Under the pieces are notes generated by a model that was not told the origin of the DNA, ran no database searches, and saw nothing but the letters and a program-made list of their open reading frames with translations. A stretch of DNA of 64,000 nt from Botryosphaeria dothidea (Eukaryota; Ascomycota; Dothideomycetes; Botryosphaeriales; Botryosphaeriaceae), in assembly GCA_011503125.2 (NCBI GenBank), contig WWBZ02000033.1, positions 682,001-746,000 on the forward strand, written 5' to 3'. The number at the start of each line of letters is the position of its first letter. The stretch's first letter is position 1. This document shows, in pieces, positions 59,360 through 64,000 of the stretch. The position numbers and the translations under genes are program-made.

Positions 59360-60363
59360 ATAATGTTGTGGGTTGATTTTCTGTTACTCGGCGCATACGA
59401 AATAGTCGACGTGAACCTATGGTTGTGTTCAGACAGAGTCATTAATAGTATGTTTTAATGCATGCCTCAAATGAAGCATGAAAACAGCTGCAACATTATT
59501 CAGCATCCAAAATCGTGATTTCTATTCGCAATGCTCATACGAGCAGATCCACTACTGATTGTCTGCGCATGTTGGCATCCGAGATCTACACCAATTTGTA
59601 CTCTTCTTGTCCCGCATATGATACGATCCATCAATTCAGGGCCGCCCCAGCACTCCAATAGAATCCCTGTGCCTTGCCTAACTTGCCATCGCATTGCTTT
59701 CCACATCAGCCACACACAGCGCAAGTGGAGGAAGGGCGCCTCTGCAACTCAGCCGAGCTTCCGCGATGCGGAGCGCACATCCTCTCCCCACAATAAACCC
59801 ACGTCCTTGATTCAACAATGACGCAGCGGGAACATCACAACACTTTTCAGGGACCTCCCCTGCCCTCAACATCCACCCATGCACGATTTGCCAGTGTCCC
59901 CTTGCTCTAGATTTATTTTTAGCCACGAAAAAAAGCCTACAGAGAGGAAACCTTAATTCTCCCAACACTGGAATCGCTCATCATCGTGTCTATGCAGAAA
60001 ATTGAATAGGAAAAGAAAAAAGTTGAGCCTGATTGCATGCAAGATATGTGAACGGCTGTGTATTCATAGCAAGGATTCCAGGAAGAGACAGTAATCGAGG
60101 ATCCCTCAAGTACCAAATACGTATTCCATTTCTAGGGCATCGAATAAAAGGAAAAAAGCAGTATCAGTCTCGATGTCACTCAGGACCGAGCACGCAGCAG
60201 CCCGGTGCAGCACGATCTGCTGGCCACTGCGTGCAATCCGAGTGGTCTTTTCATTTCCCCGCCGGGTATCAACCATTCCAAAGAAACCATTTTCCCAGCC
60301 ATCACTCCAACAGAATCACCCCATCGCCACCAAGGTTCTGTGATTTGCATACACTGAAATCAC
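59360..60363. other. Intergenic region between convergent genes
   Basis: About 1 kb between two converging genes, with no gene seen. It should contain both 3' untranslated regions. Confidence 0.6.
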
Positions 60364-62926
60364 TCAGTACTGGCCACCCCAGTAACCGCCAGATGGAGGC
60401 TGAGGCGGCTGCTGGCCCCATTGGCCCTGCGGAGGGGCACCATATCCACCATGAGGAGGAGGCGGCGGCTGGCCGTATGACCCAGCGTGTGAGCCTCCAT
60501 CGTGCCAACCCTGTTGGTACTGGCTTGGGAATGCGTACGGGTCCGCAGGATTGTTCTGGGGAGGGCCCGGGGGCAAGGGGGCTTCCGGCTGATACGAGTA
60601 CCCCTGTTGACCTGGCGGCTGGGCATACTGATCCCCGTACGGGTGGAAGTTCGATTGGGAGTGTGAGGGACTATGTGACTGCGGCGGCGAATCAACTTCA
60701 CGCTTACCGCCGCTGCTGCCGCCCAGGAAGCTGCTGAGAGGGTTGCTGCTGCCACCGCCAGTCAGCTTGCCAAGATTTCCGAGCAGACCACCAACACCAC
60801 CACTGGAGCCCCCTCCTCCGGAACCTCCGAGGTTCGCAAGCCCTCCCAGGCTGCCGAAAGGTGAACTGCCACTGCTTTGACCACCACCATGACCGCCACC
60901 ATGACCACCTGAAGTAGCAAAACTACCGTGGCCGCCATGTCCGTGACCGCCATGTCCAGATTGGTCACCGGTGTGGTTCTTGCCAGCGCGGACGGACTCG
61001 GAGCTGAGAACGTTGTTCAGGTTGTGTCCCCTATCTGGACGAGATTGCACCCACTTCTCGACAACGGAGTACATGTTGCGGTGCAGCTCACAGTGGTGGT
61101 CGCGCGCGGCAGGGTGGTGGAAGACACGCACAACGTCGTTGAGGACCTCGTCCACGGGCACGTTGGGATGGTCCATAGCGTAGATGACACGCGGGGCAAT
61201 GTACTGCAAGATAGCAGAAGCAATCTGACCGGCCGGCTCGTTGAGAACGTTTGAGAAATGGTCCTTGGACAAAAGGGAGTGCGTCGGATCAGTGCAGTAG
61301 GGATCAGTCCAAGGCTCATATTGGTGCTTTCCACTGGCGTCAATAACAGCAGAAGATCCGGTCTTGAGTTGCTTGGAAGCAGCCTGAATAATTGGCTGAA
61401 CAAACGGAGCAAGTAGAGCAAATACGAACATAGTCACGCGCTCAGAGATCTTCTCCACGAGACTCTCAAGTCCTGGGATCTTTGAAATAACGCTGCTAAT
61501 AGCTCGAACGACCTTGTCGCGGAACTCCAGAATCGGGTAGATCTTGGGAACCACAGACTGAGGGTCAAAGTTTGGGTTCATTCCCGGAATTCCAGGGCCT
61601 GGGGGACCGCCAACAGAGCCGGGAGGAGCAGAGAATGAGGGATCTGCGCGGGAGTTGCTGTAGTGGCCACCATCATACCGAGAATTTTCAGCGGCCTGTG
61701 CATCCGATGAAGCCTTAAGATCGGCGGCTTCCTTGCAAAGGGAACCAGTACCGGGAATCTTGCTGAGGAGGCTAGTCAGAGCCTCAACATCACCCCCAGA
61801 TGAACCGCTACCGGAACGCTTTCCCGAGCTCCCAGAAGCGTTACCCAACTGTTGGTTGAGCTCGTCGATCTCAGACGTATCGACGTTCGACTGGGTGAAA
61901 TGGTCCGTTGCTTCACCAAGAACGGAGTGCAAGAAATCCACGCCACCGAAAGTTCCAGTAACAAGTGGGAAGACGTGCTTTCCGTGGAGGTTGATCTGGG
62001 TGGAAGTGCCGGTATGGGGAAAGACGTTGTGAAAGCCCAATTCACGCAGAGCGAGCTCAGTGTAATTGGTATGGGCCCCGAAATCTTCAACGCAGTGAAG
62101 ACCCTGGCCAAGGCAGCGAAGAGCTTCACAGAGATTTTCTTCTTGTCCCTTCTTCCCGCCGGAGCCGTGGGTATACATACGGCCGTAGTGGATTGCGCGA
62201 GCAAAACTGTGCCGAATGTAGCCTGCACTCGTGGCCCATCCACCGCGTTCATTTGCAATATAGTTCTTCATGCCTGTGGAAGTTAGATCAACGATATATG
62301 AATGCACAAATATTCTTACCAGTCTGAGGATCGACAGCGAGCTCTTCTTGAGACACTGGGCCACGCAGACGTTGATCATATTTCCGGGCGTCCTCGTTGT
62401 CTGCATAGTCCTGCGAAGGCCATTAGGCACAGAATTCAAGATTGTCACGGGATTCTCTCCGACGCACCTTTGGGTTGTCAATGTGTTCCTCCGGGCGATA
62501 AACTGTAGTAATTCTCTTCAGTCTCGTGAAACAAACAGGAAATCAGGAAGAAAACGCACCTCCGAGGCGCTCGTGGGTGACTTCGAATTCTTTAGTGGCA
62601 TAGCCAAAGGACATGAAGGCCAGGATCCACACGAGAATGCGGATAGTATCGGCTTGGACGCCCTTCAGGGTGCCAACGTCGACGGCCTGAGAGTAGTCGC
62701 GCAGCCAGTTGCCAAAGTAGACACGCTTGATCATCATGGAAGACCACTTGTGTCCCTTGAGGCAGGCGACGGTCTTTAGCATGTCCTCGATGTCGCCATG
62801 GCGCCAGTTCTTGCCCTCGATGGTGGATATGCTTGCGATGTTACCGGCGCCGAAGGCGGCGGCGGGTGCGGGGCATAGCAGCAGCAGGGCGACGCCGACC
62901 AGAAGGAGGAGCTTGAAGGAGGACAT
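60364..62926 (-). CDS. Het-C family heterokaryon-incompatibility protein
   Basis: Exons 62560-62926, 62468-62502 (35 nt), 62320-62410 and 60364-62273 give 800 residues. A signal peptide of about 24 residues (KLLLLVGVALLLLCPAPAAA) precedes FGAGNIASIS and NWRHGDIEDML, the family's hallmark start. The Het-C domain continues with VYFGNWLRDYSQAVDVGTLK, GHHxxD-like HCVEDFGAHTNYTELALRE and FPLVTGTFGGVDFLHSVLGEATDH. A Gly/Ser spacer (residues about 330-420) lies where the Neurospora protein has its variable specificity region. The last 230 residues are Gly- then Pro/Gln/Tyr-rich. In Neurospora crassa different het-c alleles cause heterokaryon cell death. Whether this gene has such alleles cannot be seen in one genome. 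Start chosen for the complete signal peptide. Confidence 0.95.
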
Positions 62927-63451
62927 GATGGGCTGAGGGGTGTGAGCTCCTCCGCAGCTGGAGGTGAGAGTATTTAATGCTGACAGGAGCTGAGGAAGAA
63001 GAGAGAGAAGTGTCAGCAGATAGTGTATGGCGTTGGTGCGCGAGTCAAGCTAAGACCTTGCTTGTGTCTGGTGCCGACTGCCGACCGCAGCGCAGGGGTC
63101 GCCAGCTGAGCTTGGTGATGTAATTTTGTGGCGGGGCAGGCAGCGGCGGCGGCTAGGGCCTTCCTGGTGGGAGCGCAGCCCTGCGGCCCAACCCAGTCCA
63201 CACCTTCCCTCAGCCCCCAAAATAGCTCAGGCAATCCACGGCCACAGCGCCATCGCTATCGCCATCGCCTCCTCTCCACGCTTCATCATGCACCGCGCCG
63301 CAGCAAACGGACGCGTGTGCACCACGCCTCCATCTGTCGCCAGCACCCTGACCTTCGCGCTGCTCGCCCAAAGCATGCATTCCCCAGAGCACAAGCGAAC
63401 CGCTGGTTACTATGTACATAGCCACAACCTAGTTACTGACTCTCTAAGCTT
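62927..63451. other. Promoter region of Het-C and downstream region of the last gene
   Basis: GC-rich in the middle, no gene seen. Frames here reach 97 codons without motif. Confidence 0.55.
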
Positions 63452-64000
63452 TCATGCTCCCATCGTACTCTCGCTATCTCTGTACGAATATTTATGCGCT
63501 TTCTGCATATATTCCGGCAAGCATACTCTCCCTCCTGAAAGGAAATATTCCGTCATTCTCAGCTGCTCATCTTCCCAGGCTTCATCCAACTCAACATTCG
63601 TAGTCTTATACAGGTTTTCCAGCAACTCCTCTCGAACCCTCTCCTTCTGCTCCAGCTCCTCCGTCGGATATAATGGCTCGAGTATCATCTGCGTACTGAT
63701 CTCCGACAGGGATATTGTTACGTCGTCCACATTCATCCCGATCGCCCTTTTGATCGAAATTATTTCTATCTGCCTGGCCAGGAGCTCAACTTGAACCTTT
63801 TCCACCATTTTTGCTGCCGCTGAAATGAGTTTCTGTGTCTTGATCTTCCTCTCGGTATTGCGAGTAGCCAATATGGCTTGGTTGTATAGGATTCTTTCCT
63901 GAAGCTTCGCCAGCTTCTTCACCAAGACACCGTTCAGCTCTTTGACGTGCGTCAACTCCTTGGCTGTGTCTGAAGCTGTGTCCGAACGCCGCGGCGCCAT
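63452..64000 (-). CDS. Coiled-coil protein of unknown function, at window edge
   Basis: An intron-free frame of 182 codons with its ATG on the last three bases of the window, so the true start may lie outside. Residues 15-90 (ELTHVKELNGVLVKKLAKL, KLISAAAKMVEKVQVELLARQ) and 115-135 (EELEQKERVREELLENLY) are heptad-like and probably form coiled coils. No domain is recognised. The C-terminus is polar. Codon use is less GC-biased than in neighbouring genes, which may mean a lineage-specific or weakly expressed gene. Confidence 0.6.
   Translation of the reverse strand: MAPRRSDTASDTAKELTHVKELNGVLVKKLAKLQERILYNQAILATRNTERKIKTQKLISAAAKMVEKVQVELLARQIEIISIKRAIGMNVDDVTISLSEISTQMILEPLYPTEELEQKERVREELLENLYKTTNVELDEAWEDEQLRMTEYFLSGGRVCLPEYMQKAHKYSYRDSESTMGA

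Overview
This window is nuclear DNA of a filamentous ascomycete (Pezizomycotina; a Dothideomycete is my guess). The genes carry short GT-AG introns of about 50-70 nt. They include fungus-specific families: Zn2Cys6 regulator, CFEM protein, mpaB-type oxygenase, NACHT protein, Het-C. The repeats carry the CpA-to-TpA / TpG-to-TpA changes typical of repeat-induced point mutation (RIP). Genes and exon joins below were built by hand from reading frame, splice sites and family motifs.

Bases 1-11,460 are a nest of transposons. A minus-strand Ty3/gypsy element (LTR pieces, protease, reverse transcriptase, integrase tail with chromodomain) is split inside its RT gene by a complete 5.1 kb plus-strand LINE, which is flanked by a 15 bp target-site duplication. 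Most of the nest is RIP-mutated, but the gypsy protease/gag end is not. A decayed antisense ORF with a Cys motif and a coiled coil lies between the chromodomain and the 3' LTR.

From 12 to 25 kb the DNA is gene-dense: an mpaB-type oxygenase, a JmjC protein divergent from prefoldin subunit 5, then a three-gene group (Zn2Cys6 regulator, ACS-family MFS transporter, GH88 unsaturated uronyl hydrolase) and a GPI-type CFEM protein. The transporter and hydrolase diverge from a promoter holding two overlapping CGG-N8-CCG palindromes. I read the trio as a small unsaturated-uronate uptake and hydrolysis cluster.

From 25 to 43 kb genes are sparse: an intron-bearing tRNA-Gly(GCC), a DDHD-type phospholipase, then about 10.7 kb with no gene I can support, ending at a bZIP gene. 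From 43 to 64 kb come bZIP, ORC1, PRP46 (PLRG1), an intronless NACHT/STAND protein, two small conserved proteins of unknown function (one probably mitochondrial), the Het-C incompatibility-family protein, and a coiled-coil protein at the window edge. No rRNA gene, CRISPR array or bacterial-type feature was seen.
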